A stretch of DNA of 64,000 nt from an uncultured bacterium (GCA_905216145.1 CAJMST010000005.1:1-64000); one strand, 5' to 3'. Positions 36,078-44,574 are shown, counted from the first letter of the stretch. Program-made: numbers and translations. Notes: a model not told the origin generated them from the letters alone.

Positions 36078-36133
36078 TAGTCGTTGGGAACGTTCTTGAA
36101 TGACTAGTCGTTTAAGAACGTTCCCAACGACTA
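36078..36133. repeat. Perfect 20-bp inverted repeat
   Basis: TAGTCGTTGGGAACGTTCTT (36078-36097) and its exact complement (36114-36133), with a 16-bp loop that itself contains GACTAGTC, a palindrome echoed at the outer end of the right arm. Confidence 0.75.
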
Positions 36134-36246
36134 GTCCGGGGGGCTTTCTCTCGGCGGTTTTTTGGCGAAAAAAACTTTAACCGAGATCCCCAGTGTCATC
36201 TGGGAATCTATCTGGAATCCAACCACATTAAGTGGCGAAGAGCCGA

Positions 36247-36602
36247 GTTTTATCTGGGCAAACGTCGACCGCCGCGGGGGAGCTGCTTTTCCTCGTGGCG
36301 GTCATCTAGCAGAAAAAACCAAGTGAGTAGACTTTTTGCGGGAGGCCGAGCACATCCCAAATCGCCACCGCCCTGACCTGCAGTTTTGCTGGGCATTTGT
36401 CACGATGTGCTCGGCAAATCCAAAAAAGTCTACTCACTTGTATCTGAGACGCACCAGATAGGCAAAAAAACGCCGCGAATGGGATCCGGCTCCCTTCGCG
36501 GCGGCTATTCGCGCTGGTTTTGCGACTGCTTTGCCCGCTTGCTACTCGCTGTAGCGAGTGGCGATGGCGGCTCGCACCATGCCGGTGCTCATGAGGTACG
36601 TC
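36247..36602. repeat. 356-bp duplicated segment, copy D1
   Basis: Matches 44607-44962 over its whole length with many substitutions but almost no net length change. Shared parts in order: GTTTTATCTGGGCAAACG, a GACCGCC/GGCGGTC hairpin, a long imperfect inverted pair (AGTGAGTAGACTTTTT near 36321 and AAAAAAGTCTACTCACTT near 36422), a second GCCGCGAA/TTCGCGGC hairpin, then the 3' end of an ABC permease gene on the minus strand. Confidence 0.85.
36542..36602 (-). pseudogene. Severed C-terminal end of a BceB-like ABC permease gene
   Basis: On the minus strand the 19 codons before a TAG stop read TYLMSTGMVRAAIATRYSE, differing at two positions from the end of the intact permease at 44902 (TYLMSAGMVQAAIATRYSE). 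No further permease sequence lies beyond 36602. This is the trace of a second copy of that transporter, lost apart from its tail and 3' flank. Confidence 0.8.
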
Positions 36603-36875
36603 CCCCGACGACCAAAGCAGCACACTCCATAATCTGAAAGTAGAGTTTTCCACAATCTACAAGTGGCCAAGTTCTGGAATGCCATTTAACAACCCAGATT
36701 CTCAAGCAACGCCATCCCCTAGGGAGAAGTTTTTTGCAGGTTTTATCTGGGCAAACGCCACCACAACTGGGACGGTCCCCTTTGTGGTGGTTTGAAGCTC
36801 TCCTTGGCGGGATGCTAGACTTGCGGCGTACACATTCGCGCCAAAACACGAGCCGCATGCAGGAAAGGAGATGCC

Positions 36876-37067
36876 GTGGCGCCGATCGCACCACTCGAGA
36901 TGCTTGTTGCACCCGCTGCCAGGGCCATCACCCACCTGAGGGACTCCTTAACCTACGACGATATTCCCTGCGCCGCCCAGGCTCGCCCGGACAGTCGCCC
37001 TTACCTGGGCCATGTCCCCTACTTTGCGCCCAAGCTCGCTTCCGATTCCGAACACCACAAGCAGTAA
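36876..37067 (+). CDS. Doubtful small open frame
   Basis: A GTG at 36876 follows a good ribosome binding site (GGAAAGGAGATGCC) and opens 63 codons (MAPIAPLEMLVAPAARAITH...). No family is recognised, composition is unremarkable and there is no membrane segment. The strong ribosome binding site is the only support. It is convergent with the permease gene ending at 37103. Confidence 0.3.
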   Translation: MAPIAPLEMLVAPAARAITHLRDSLTYDDIPCAAQARPDSRPYLGHVPYFAPKLASDSEHHKQ

Positions 37068-37102
37068 TCCAAGATGCACCAAGCGCCGCGCAACTCGCGG
37101 CA

Positions 37103-38512
37103 CTACTCTTTTGATGCAAAGTAACCTGTCCCCCTTGCACCAACACCGGGGTTGTCGATGCTGCGGCCGCGACGCGACACGAGACGCGACACCTCGCCCA
37201 ACAGCACGCCGATCACCACGCCCACCAGAATGGGCAGCTTGGCCATCTCGGCCGACGAACTGTTGAGTGGCACTACCGTCGCCACAATCGAAAGCGCGAG
37301 CTCGATCGCCGGCACCGCAAGCGCCACGGCGAGCACTTTACCCTCAAAAGGAGCGCGGAACACACGCGGCCGGCCGTCGTACTTACGCAGACGCCAAAAC
37401 GCCGGGAACATGGGGATATAACTCATGAGCAAAAAGACAACGTTCATCGAGAAGAAGACCCAAAAGACGTCGGAGCCCTCACCCAGCGGAATCTGGAGCA
37501 GTAGCACCAGGCTGGCAAAACAGCCGTTGATAAGTGCCGAGCCGTTGGGCATGCCAGTCTTCTTGGACACCAACGCAAAGGGACGCGGCATGTTGCCATG
37601 ACGTGCGGCATAGCTCGCTACGTTGTTGACGCCAAAGCTCCAACAGATCATGTTGGCAAAGAGCGTCACCAGAAAGGCCATGCCCACGATCATGGTCAGT
37701 GAGTGGCTGCGTCCCACCATGGCGGCGACCGCGTCCACAATGCCCGAATCGAGCGAAAGTTGCTCGGCGGGAACCGCGGCTCCAATGCCGATGCCGCAGA
37801 TAATGTAGATTGCCGCAATGGCAACGCCACCGGCGATAACCGCCTTGGGGATATCACGCGACGGGTTTTTCATCGTACTGGCAAAGGTCGCGACCACTTC
37901 GAAGCCCATAAAGTTGAATAGGATGATCGATAGATACGTCAACGAATTGGTGTCGCCCAGGTCTGGAATGAAGGTCTTAAGCGACATATCGTTGGCAAAG
38001 CCGTTATTGTAGGCAAACCAGATGCCAACGATACCCACCACGGCGGTAATGAGCACTTTGATGATGGCACCGCCGTCCATAACCCAATCGGCCTCGGCCA
38101 CCGGCTGCATCGCCATAACCGTGACGCTCCACACAAAGGCAAGCTCGATGGCAATTCGAACCCCGAGCGAAAACTCAACGCCCCATACCGCATTGATGAC
38201 ACTGGGGAACATGCAGGCGATGCTTGCCACCCACAGGGGAAAGTTAACCCAGTAGCACCAGGAGCAGCGTGCGCCCCAGCGATCGCCCAGACCCAGGCGA
38301 ACCCAATCGTACAGGCCGCCCTCGGAATCGAACGCCGTGCCCAGCTCCGCCACCACCAGACCGTAGGGCAGCAAAAACGTAATGATAAGGAAGATCCACC
38401 AGAAGAACTGCACGTTGCCCATGGCAGATGCCGGAGCTGCTGCCTCAATGGTAAAAACGACGCAGATGACCGAGAGGATGACCTCGATCAGGGAGAACTT
38501 TTTACCTGCCAT
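37103..38512 (-). CDS. APC-family amino acid/polyamine permease, second copy
   Basis: A 12-helix transporter of the amino acid-polyamine-organocation superfamily. It shares long stretches with the AguD-like permease at 40643: TIEAAAPASAMGN against CEAAAPAAAIGN, QFFWWIFLIITFLLPYG, WSFGVNNVASYAARHGNMP and FWRLRK. At 469 residues it is normal. ATG at 38512 with GGGGGAG upstream. It is the last gene on this strand after agmatine deiminase, so it may belong to the agu operon, although 557 bp of structured DNA intervene. The likely role is exchange of agmatine, putrescine or a related amine; the exact substrate is unknown. Confidence 0.88.
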   Translation of the reverse strand: MAGKKFSLIEVILSVICVVFTIEAAAPASAMGNVQFFWWIFLIITFLLPYGLVVAELGTAFDSEGGLYDWVRLGLGDRWGARCSWCYWVNFPLWVASIACMFPSVINAVWGVEFSLGVRIAIELAFVWSVTVMAMQPVAEADWVMDGGAIIKVLITAVVGIVGIWFAYNNGFANDMSLKTFIPDLGDTNSLTYLSIILFNFMGFEVVATFASTMKNPSRDIPKAVIAGGVAIAAIYIICGIGIGAAVPAEQLSLDSGIVDAVAAMVGRSHSLTMIVGMAFLVTLFANMICWSFGVNNVASYAARHGNMPRPFALVSKKTGMPNGSALINGCFASLVLLLQIPLGEGSDVFWVFFSMNVVFLLMSYIPMFPAFWRLRKYDGRPRVFRAPFEGKVLAVALAVPAIELALSIVATVVPLNSSSAEMAKLPILVGVVIGVLLGEVSRLVSRRGRSIDNPGVGARGTGYFASKE

Positions 38513-38536
38513 GGCGCACTCCCCCTGCAGCAAAAA

Positions 38537-38607
38537 GGATGGCATCTGTACCGAAGGCGCAGCCCAAGGTAGGGTTGCAGGCCGCGTCACCGGTACAGGT
38601 GCCATCC
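38537..38607 (-). promoter_or_regulatory. 5' UTR hairpin next to the permease ribosome binding site
   Basis: GGATGGCATCTGTACCG (38537-38553) pairs with CGGTACAGGTGCCATCC (38591-38607), 16 of 17 pairs, enclosing a second GCAGCCC/GGGTTGC hairpin. It ends about 10 nt before GGGGGAG of the permease gene. It could be a leader structure or a terminator/attenuator. Confidence 0.55.
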
Positions 38608-38739
38608 CTAAGAGAGGACAGGATGCAATTGTTAGACCAACGCTCGCGGAACAGGCGCGTGTAGATAACGATGCGCTGGTACATAGATACTCCGATCAAA
38701 ACGGCCGTGCTCACGACCGGAAACTTTCGGCAATTGAAG

Positions 38740-38808
38740 ACGCGTCTGACCTGGAATAATCAAGCGAACAATTGGCCTAACCCGCAAAAAATCCCAGGTC
38801 AGACGCGT
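38740..38808. terminator. 15-bp inverted repeat with 39-nt loop
   Basis: ACGCGTCTGACCTGG and its exact complement CCAGGTCAGACGCGT. The long loop and lack of a T tract make it a poor intrinsic terminator; it may be a protein-binding or processing site. Confidence 0.45.
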
Positions 38809-38970
38809 ATTCAATCAAAGAAAAGGGCACTCCGAAGTGGAGGCTACGAAGCGCCCGTTCCGCGCCGCTGCGCCAGATAACCCAAAAACCAACGCAGCAG
38901 ACAAAGAGAGAGAAAAGCAAATCTGCTCAAAGAGAAAACCCAGATCCGGTCCGATTGATCGGCTGGGTTT

Positions 38971-39056
38971 CGAGGTGCCCCAGGTCGCCGCGAAAGAGGA
39001 GCGAAGCGTACTTTGGTACGCGAGCGACGGTTTGAGCGGCGAGATGGGGTGCCTCG
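38971..39056 (-). ncRNA. Nested hairpin, family B, downstream of aguA
   Basis: Outer arms CGAGGTGCCCCAGGTCGCCG and its near complement end at 39056, 13 nt from the aguA stop. The apex GCGTACTTTGGTACGC, flanked by GAA and GAG, is identical to the one at 40591-40614 although the outer stems differ. Confidence 0.7.
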
Positions 39057-39069
39057 GAAAGTCAGACGA

Positions 39070-40275
39070 TTAAGCGGACGGCTCCTGCTGGGTAATGCAG
39101 TGGATATTGCCGCCGCCGAAGACGACCTGCTCGGACTGAACGCCGACGCACTTGTAGACGCCCTCGCCCCAGACCTCGTCATAGATCTTCTGGAGCGTGT
39201 CAACGGCCAGCTGGTCGTTCTCGTCGCCGTACTGCGGGACGATAACGCCGTGGTTAGTGACCAGGTAGTTCATGTAGGAAGCGATCAGCGGCTCGTCGGC
39301 AACGCGCGGCTCGGCGTTCTCGTCGGCGTCGATGGTATCGCAAGAAGCCTGGTCCATGAACAGCGGGTTCACGGGCATGCAGAGCTTGTAGACCTTCATC
39401 TTGCGGCCCTTGGCGTCAACGGCGTTGGAGAGGGTCTCGTAGGCAGCGTGGCACTGCTCGTAGAACGGGTACTCGGGATCGTCGGTCCAGATGCAGGCCA
39501 TAACGCCCGGGGCGATGAACGTGGCGACGTCGTCGATGTGGCCGTTGGTCTCCTCGGGGTCGATGCCCTCCTTGACCCAAATGACCTTCTCGACACCCAG
39601 GTAATCCTTGAGATGCTCGTCCATATAGGCGCGAAGTTCCTCGCTCCAGGGCTCAAACTTCTTGTGGAACTTGGGCCAGATGGACTCGGGATCCTCTTCC
39701 TCCTCCAGAACCGCAGAGCAGGTGCGGCCCGGGGAAAGCAGGCACTGGTCGGTCACGACCACGGTGCCCTCGCCGTCGACGGTGATGGAGCCGCCCTCGA
39801 GGATCATGTCATCGGGACGATAGCGACGGCAGCCGGAGAGCTCAGCCATCTTAAGGGCGATCTGCTCGTCCTTATCCCACGGGAAGTAGAGGCCGTCGAC
39901 GAGGCCGCCGTAGGCGTTGAAGTGCCAGTGGTTGGCGCGCTTCTCGCCCTTGCCGTTGATGACGTAGGTGGCGGCGGTGTCGCGGAACCAGGCGTCGTCG
40001 GTGGTCATCTCGATGACGGTAACGTTCTCGTCGTCCTCGAAGACGGCCTTGCAGTTGGCGTAGTCGGCCTGGTTGGCGCACATGGTGACCGGGGTGAACT
40101 CAGCGATGGCGCGAGCGATGGCGGCATACTGCTTCTGAGCCGGCTTGGCACCGTGGGCCCAGGTGTCGGTGCGGTGGGGCCAGCCCATCCACACACGATC
40201 CTGCGGGGCGAACTCAGCGGGCATAAAGAAGCCGTCGGCCTTGGGGGTGGACTCGGACTCGGTGATCGTACGCAT
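39070..40275 (-). CDS. aguA: Agmatine deiminase
   Basis: Converts agmatine to N-carbamoylputrescine and ammonia (guanidino-modifying superfamily). Motifs: FFMPAEFAPQDRVWMGWPHR at the N-terminus, TTDDAWFRDTAATYVIN, the ILEGGSITVDGEGT segment, NGHIDDVATFIAP and the catalytic-cysteine motif GGGNIHCITQQ near the C-terminus. It is 401 residues, slightly longer than E. faecalis AguA. ATG at 40275 with GGAGGAAAT upstream; an upstream open extension has no homology. It is the third gene of aguB-aguD-aguA. Confidence 0.96.
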   Translation of the reverse strand: MRTITESESTPKADGFFMPAEFAPQDRVWMGWPHRTDTWAHGAKPAQKQYAAIARAIAEFTPVTMCANQADYANCKAVFEDDENVTVIEMTTDDAWFRDTAATYVINGKGEKRANHWHFNAYGGLVDGLYFPWDKDEQIALKMAELSGCRRYRPDDMILEGGSITVDGEGTVVVTDQCLLSPGRTCSAVLEEEEDPESIWPKFHKKFEPWSEELRAYMDEHLKDYLGVEKVIWVKEGIDPEETNGHIDDVATFIAPGVMACIWTDDPEYPFYEQCHAAYETLSNAVDAKGRKMKVYKLCMPVNPLFMDQASCDTIDADENAEPRVADEPLIASYMNYLVTNHGVIVPQYGDENDQLAVDTLQKIYDEVWGEGVYKCVGVQSEQVVFGGGNIHCITQQEPSA

Positions 40276-40642
40276 AAGATTTCCTCCAAATCGAACGATC
40301 GCTTGCCGCGGGCGGGTTACCCGCAGCCTAAAACCAAGAGATGGTGGGCGCCCGTTCCCCGGCAAAGGTCGGGGCGCCCAGTACCGGTTTTCACGGAGTC
40401 GCACCGGCGAGCGACGACGTAGCCAAGTGCGCGGAGACAAACGCACGAAGGATACGATAAGGTAAATTGGGGCAGGCGGTGGTTACCGGAGCTATCGCTC
40501 ACACCCACCCCAGGGAGTGGTTGGCAAACCTGTCGCTTGGGCAAGCCTCCGAAGAGGCTAGAGTGCCCGGAGTCGGGAGCGACAAGCCCGACGAAGCGTA
40601 CTTTGGTACGCGAGGAGGGTTGGAGCCCCGAATCCAGGTGCT
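40276..40642. other. 367-bp structured gap between aguD and aguA
   Basis: Holds the aguA leader, a GC-rich hairpin (GGGCGCCC...GGGGCGCCC, about 40347-40380), and the family B element (40549-40656) whose outer arm reaches into the aguD coding end. No gene is seen. Confidence 0.55.
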
Positions 40643-40656
40643 CTAGTCCTCTTCGG
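40549..40656 (-). ncRNA. Nested hairpin, family B, spanning the aguD stop codon
   Basis: The right arm (ending GTCCTCTTCGG at 40656) includes the aguD stop and its last codons; the left arm is CCGAAGAGGCTAGAG.... The apex GCGTACTTTGGTACGC, flanked by GAA and GAG as at 39001-39024, is shared with the copy after aguA. A ribosome finishing aguD would have to unwind the base of this structure. Confidence 0.7.
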
Positions 40657-42073
40657 CTTCCTCAGCGAGACGCTGAGCAGCCAGCTCGGGGCTGAGACCC
40701 GTATACTCGGTCTCGCGACCCTTAGCGCTGATGACGCGGACGACCTCGCCGATGAGCAAAAGCACGATGAAGATAACGATCATCGGGAGCTTGTCACCAA
40801 TTTCATCGACGGAGAACGGGATCAGCGTCGCAACGATGGACAGGATCAGCTCGATGCAGGGAATGGCCAGCATGACCTTCATCATGGCGCCCTTAAACGG
40901 GAACGTGAAGATGCGCTTACGGTTCGGGTCGTTCTTACGAAGGTTGAGGAACGCCGGGAACATCGGGATGTAGGTGAGCAGCAGGAAGACGACGGAGGTG
41001 CCGAAGAGCATCCAGAAAACACCGTTGGAGATGGCGTCGATGGGAACCAGCTGCAGGCACAGCACCAGGGAGGCGACGATAGCGTTGACCAGGTTGGCGC
41101 CGTTGGGCATGTCGTCCTTGGAGATCATCGAAGCAAAGACCTTGGGCATGTTGCCGTGCTCGGCAGCGTAGCGAGCAACGGAGTTAACGCCGAAGGACCA
41201 AGCAGCCATGTTGGCGAACAGGGTGATCAGGAAGGCGATGCAGATGACCTTGAAGATCATGGAGTCGCCCACCATGGTCTGGACGGCAAAGATCATGCCG
41301 TAGTCGGGGTCGATGGCATCGGCCGGCACAGCGGCGCCGATGCCAAAGCCAGCAAACAGGTAGATCACAGCGATGGACAGGCCGCCGACGATGATTGCCT
41401 TGGGGATATCGCGAGCGGGATCGGCCATGTCGTCGGTCATGGTGCAGATGACCTCGAAGCCCATGAAGTTAAAGATGATGATCGACAGGTAGCCGAGAGC
41501 GTTGGTGTTGGTGAGCTCGGGCAGGAAGGTGGTAGCGGACATATCGTTCGCAAAACCGTTCTCCATGGCGTACCAAATGCCCAGAGCGCCGACGATAACG
41601 GCAACGGCGACCTTGATGATGGCGCCACCGTTGAGGACCCACTCGGAGTCAGCCGCCTTGGAGCGGCCCATGAGGTAGACGATCCACACAAAGGCAAGAT
41701 CGATACCCATCTTGGCGATCAGATTGAACTCGACGCCAAAGACCATGCCCAAAATGTCGGGGAACATGGTGGCCAGCGAGGCAATCCACAGCGGGTAGTT
41801 AACCCAGTAGTAGTATGAAATGCGGGCGCCCCACTTGTCGCCTAGGCCATCGCGTACCCAGTCGTAAATGCCGCCCTCGCCGTCATAGGTGGTACCGAGC
41901 TCGGCGACAACCATGCCATACGGGAGTAGGAAGGTCAGGATCAGGAAGATCCACCAGAAGAACTGCTGGTTGCCAATGGCAGCAGCAGGAGCGGCGGCCT
42001 CGCAAACGAAGACGACGCAGATGATGGTCGAAATGACCGTCAAGAAGGAAAGCTTTTTCTTTCCGTCGCTCAT
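40643..42073 (-). CDS. aguD: Agmatine/putrescine antiporter-type APC permease
   Basis: A 476-residue permease with about 12 hydrophobic segments and APC features (CEAAAPAAAIGNQQFFWWIF, then IIFNFMGFEVICTMTDDMAD). It lies between putrescine carbamoyltransferase and agmatine deiminase, the place of AguD in enterococcal and lactococcal agu operons. Agmatine-putrescine exchange is therefore the likely role. ATG at 42073 with AAAGGAGCTCATC. The C-terminal tail is acidic (EEAEED). A paralogue is encoded at 37103. Confidence 0.92.
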   Translation of the reverse strand: MSDGKKKLSFLTVISTIICVVFVCEAAAPAAAIGNQQFFWWIFLILTFLLPYGMVVAELGTTYDGEGGIYDWVRDGLGDKWGARISYYYWVNYPLWIASLATMFPDILGMVFGVEFNLIAKMGIDLAFVWIVYLMGRSKAADSEWVLNGGAIIKVAVAVIVGALGIWYAMENGFANDMSATTFLPELTNTNALGYLSIIIFNFMGFEVICTMTDDMADPARDIPKAIIVGGLSIAVIYLFAGFGIGAAVPADAIDPDYGMIFAVQTMVGDSMIFKVICIAFLITLFANMAAWSFGVNSVARYAAEHGNMPKVFASMISKDDMPNGANLVNAIVASLVLCLQLVPIDAISNGVFWMLFGTSVVFLLLTYIPMFPAFLNLRKNDPNRKRIFTFPFKGAMMKVMLAIPCIELILSIVATLIPFSVDEIGDKLPMIVIFIVLLLIGEVVRVISAKGRETEYTGLSPELAAQRLAEEAEED

Positions 42074-42085
42074 GATGAGCTCCTT

Positions 42086-42182
42086 TGCTCAGTCTTGGAC
42101 AGATTCGAGGCCCAAGGCACTAAGGCAATCGCTTGGGCCTCGGTGAGCGGGCGACAGGAGACGAGCATCCGCCGCCCGCAAA
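42086..42182. other. Hairpins between aguB and aguD
   Basis: GAGGCCCAAG (from 42107) pairs with CTTGGGCCTC (to 42141). A second GCGGGCG/CGCCGC-type pairing follows. Both lie in the 132-bp intergenic spacer and probably tune readthrough or RNA decay in the operon. Confidence 0.45.
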
Positions 42183-42205
42183 CGTGCTTTTAAAAGCCCT
42201 GAGGC

Positions 42206-43279
42206 TTAGAGCTGCTCGAGAGCCTCGAGAGCGGCGTGGAGCTCGGCCTTAGCGGAGTACTCGACACCCTCATCGTTGAGCGGGGTGCGCTTGCCCAGAG
42301 CGGCAAGAAGAGCGCGGATGGAGTGCTTGCGGTTCTCGGCCTCGACCCAGCACAGGGAGCGCTCGGGGTCGTCCATGACCTCGTCGACGACCTCCTCGCC
42401 GCGGGTGGCCGGCAGGCAGTGCATGAACTTGGAGTCTGCACCGGCGAAGTTCATCATGTCCATGGTGACCTGATACTTGGGATAGAACACGTCCATGTAG
42501 TTCTCGCCCGAGACCTCCTCGTCGTACAGGCCATACCACACGTCGGTGTAGATGAAGTCGGCACCCTTGATGCACTCGATGTCGTCGGAGATGACGATGG
42601 AGCCGCCGGAGACCTTGCAGTTCTCCTCGGCGATGGCCATCATCTGCTTGCCGAACTCGGCGCGCTCCTCAACGGTGCCAACGTGCAGGCCGCCGTCGGG
42701 GACCTGGTGGCCCTTAGGTCCAAACTGGACAAACTTCATGCCGACCTTGGAGGCGATGAACATGAGGGAGACGCAGACCTGGGTGGCGTCGCCGATGAAG
42801 GCCAGGGTGCAGTCCTCGATCTTCTTGCCCTCGGGGAGGTTCTCGAGCATGGTCATGAGGTCGCCCATCTCCTGCGTGGGATGGTTGAACTCGGACATGC
42901 CGTTGATGACGGGCACAGCGGAGCCCTCGGCAAGGCCGACGACGTCCTTGTGACGGTCAACGCGAGCCATCATGATGTCGAGCAGCGAACCCATGACGCG
43001 AGCGGTGTCGCCCAGGGACTCGTGGCCACCGAGTTGGATGGTGCCAGGGCCATAGAACTGAGCGTGGCCGCCGAGGTCGGTCATAGCGGTCTCGAAGGAA
43101 AGACGGGTGCGGGTGGAAACCTGCTGGAAGATCATACCAAGGCTCTTGTTACGGAGCAGGTGCGGATAATAACCGTCAACCTTGATGGCCTTCTTCATTG
43201 CCAGGCCAAGATCCTCGATAGCCAGGATCTGCTCTTTGGTGAAGTCGTTGGTGTCGATGAAATCCTTAGGCAGTGCCAT
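42206..43279 (-). CDS. aguB: Putrescine carbamoyltransferase
   Basis: Phosphorolysis of carbamoylputrescine to putrescine and carbamoyl phosphate. It is an ornithine/aspartate carbamoyltransferase-fold protein: carbamoyl-phosphate motif STRTRLSFETAM, MARVDRHKDV, NHPTQEMGDL and HCLPATRGEEV. I name it by context, since agmatine deiminase and an antiporter follow and no arginine deiminase is present. The OTC specificity loop cannot be judged by eye. It is 357 residues. ATG at 43279 with AAAGGAAAT. No carbamate kinase, which would make ATP from the carbamoyl phosphate, is encoded in the window. Confidence 0.9.
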   Translation of the reverse strand: MALPKDFIDTNDFTKEQILAIEDLGLAMKKAIKVDGYYPHLLRNKSLGMIFQQVSTRTRLSFETAMTDLGGHAQFYGPGTIQLGGHESLGDTARVMGSLLDIMMARVDRHKDVVGLAEGSAVPVINGMSEFNHPTQEMGDLMTMLENLPEGKKIEDCTLAFIGDATQVCVSLMFIASKVGMKFVQFGPKGHQVPDGGLHVGTVEERAEFGKQMMAIAEENCKVSGGSIVISDDIECIKGADFIYTDVWYGLYDEEVSGENYMDVFYPKYQVTMDMMNFAGADSKFMHCLPATRGEEVVDEVMDDPERSLCWVEAENRKHSIRALLAALGKRTPLNDEGVEYSAKAELHAALEALEQL

Positions 43280-43608
43280 GTCGATTTCCTTTCCGCCGGT
43301 CTTGCCGACTATTACTATGAGGCGCTCGTACATCACGCCTCGTGTTGACAAGACCATCATTCATCCATGTGCAACTATTGCCTAGTTTATTCGAGATTAA
43401 AGACCGTTCACGGAGTTACACCCCGTCTAATCCAATATAAACCAGCAGGTCACGGCCTTACAGGGGGTTTGCCATCTAGAACCGCGAACGGTATATGGCT
43501 ATCCTATAGCTCGGCGCCTAATCCGCGGTGAAACGACCGGCTGGAGCATGTATACCCGAGGGATATAGCGGGCCACACCAGAGATCAAATGAGACGGGAC
43601 GGTGACAG
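43280..43608. promoter_or_regulatory. Divergent promoter region aguB / aguR
   Basis: 329 bp. It contains an ACCGTTCAC motif (43403-43411, within GACCGTTCACGG) and a near-copy on the opposite strand about 80 bp away (GCGAACGGTAT, about 43484). The two form an inverted pair ACCGTTC/GAACGGT. TTGACA at about 43346 and several A/T-rich stretches are possible promoter parts. AguR probably binds here; I cannot point to its box. Confidence 0.5.
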
Positions 43609-44574
43609 ATGAACACGCTCATGTTCTTCTATACCCTAGCAATACTCGTTATCTGTATTGTGACGGCAGTGCTTTCGCTTGCCACCTATGCCTCGTCTCG
43701 TCGACGTTTCTTTATCTATGGCAGTGGCGTTTTTATTTGCTATGCCATCGAGATGACCGAGATTTTCTTTTTTGAATACACGCTGCAAAACCAAAGTTTT
43801 CCTGCTAGCGACTATTACTCTATTACCATGCCTGTATTGCGGACCCTTGTGGCGACCGCTTCGCAGGCTTTTATTTGGCTGATTGCCATGGACTTGCTCG
43901 ACAAGCACTCTAAGAAGCTGTTTGTTATCCCCATCGCAACGTTCCTGCTGAGTGAGCTGCTGATTATCATCGCTGTCCCCTACGGCCCCATGCATCAATG
44001 GCTCTACTACACGATGCGTCAGGTGTTCCTTGTCTTTGTGGGACTGTATATCTTTTGGACGGCTCGCAAGAGTACGAAGGTTGAGCTGAAGGCACGTGTC
44101 AACAAGCAGCGCAAGCACTTGATTATCGGCGCCATTCTGGTCGCATGCATCGTTGCCGAGGACTTCTACAACATCCTTGTGGTCCCCATAAGCTTGGCGC
44201 CCTCTTGGCTGCAGCTATACCTGTCCGAGCGCAACTTTAGCGAGAACGTCTTTGCGTGCTACTTTGCCATCCTGCTGATCATCTACGCCTATCACGTGCT
44301 TTCGATCCGCATGCAAGAGGCGCCCGAGGAAAAGAACGTCAGTGATCTTGATCGACACATCGAAGAGCAGATGCCCTTCTATCGCAACGCCTACAAGCTC
44401 TCCAATCGCGAGGCCGAGGTCATGCGCCTGGTTGTGCTAGGCAAGTCGAACCAAGAGATCGCTGACGAGCTATTCCTTGCCGTGGGCACCGTCAAGACCC
44501 ACATCCACAATATCCTGGTCAAAACCGAGCAGCAAAACCGCACCACGTTGATCCTCCACTTCTGGAAGCGCTAA
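43609..44574 (+). CDS. aguR: Membrane-bound LuxR-type activator (AguR)
   Basis: The N-terminal 235 residues hold seven hydrophobic segments (FFYTLAILVICIVTAVLSLA is the first). The C-terminal 65 residues are a LuxR HTH: LSNREAEVMRLVVLGKSNQE, then IADELFLAVGTVKTHIHNIL. This one-component membrane architecture is that of AguR, the agmatine-responsive activator known in Lactococcus and Enterococcus, and of many Coriobacterial regulators. It is divergent from the agu operon, supporting the name; the agmatine response is inference. ATG at 43609 with GGGACGG upstream. A family C hairpin begins at its TAA stop. Confidence 0.9.
   Translation: MNTLMFFYTLAILVICIVTAVLSLATYASSRRRFFIYGSGVFICYAIEMTEIFFFEYTLQNQSFPASDYYSITMPVLRTLVATASQAFIWLIAMDLLDKHSKKLFVIPIATFLLSELLIIIAVPYGPMHQWLYYTMRQVFLVFVGLYIFWTARKSTKVELKARVNKQRKHLIIGAILVACIVAEDFYNILVVPISLAPSWLQLYLSERNFSENVFACYFAILLIIYAYHVLSIRMQEAPEEKNVSDLDRHIEEQMPFYRNAYKLSNREAEVMRLVVLGKSNQEIADELFLAVGTVKTHIHNILVKTEQQNRTTLILHFWKR

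Larger units (their letters stand above)
35992..37102. other. 1.1-kb intergenic region built from repeats
   Basis: Contents: the aroF terminator; a 20-bp perfect inverted repeat (36078-36133); a 356-bp duplicated segment (36247-36602) that ends in the severed 3' end of an ABC permease gene; a partial family C copy (36735-36760) merging into a hairpin (CCACCACAA / TTGTGGTGG, about 36759-36793); and a doubtful 63-codon frame (36876-37067). It looks like a decayed region left by rearrangement. Confidence 0.6.
38513..39069. other. 557-bp structured gap between aguA and the second permease
   Basis: Three inverted repeats on the agu transcript: the family B element (38971-39056) after aguA, a 15-bp perfect pair (38740-38754 with 38794-38808), and a 17-bp pair (38537-38553 with 38591-38607) directly before the permease ribosome binding site. 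No gene is seen. Confidence 0.6.
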
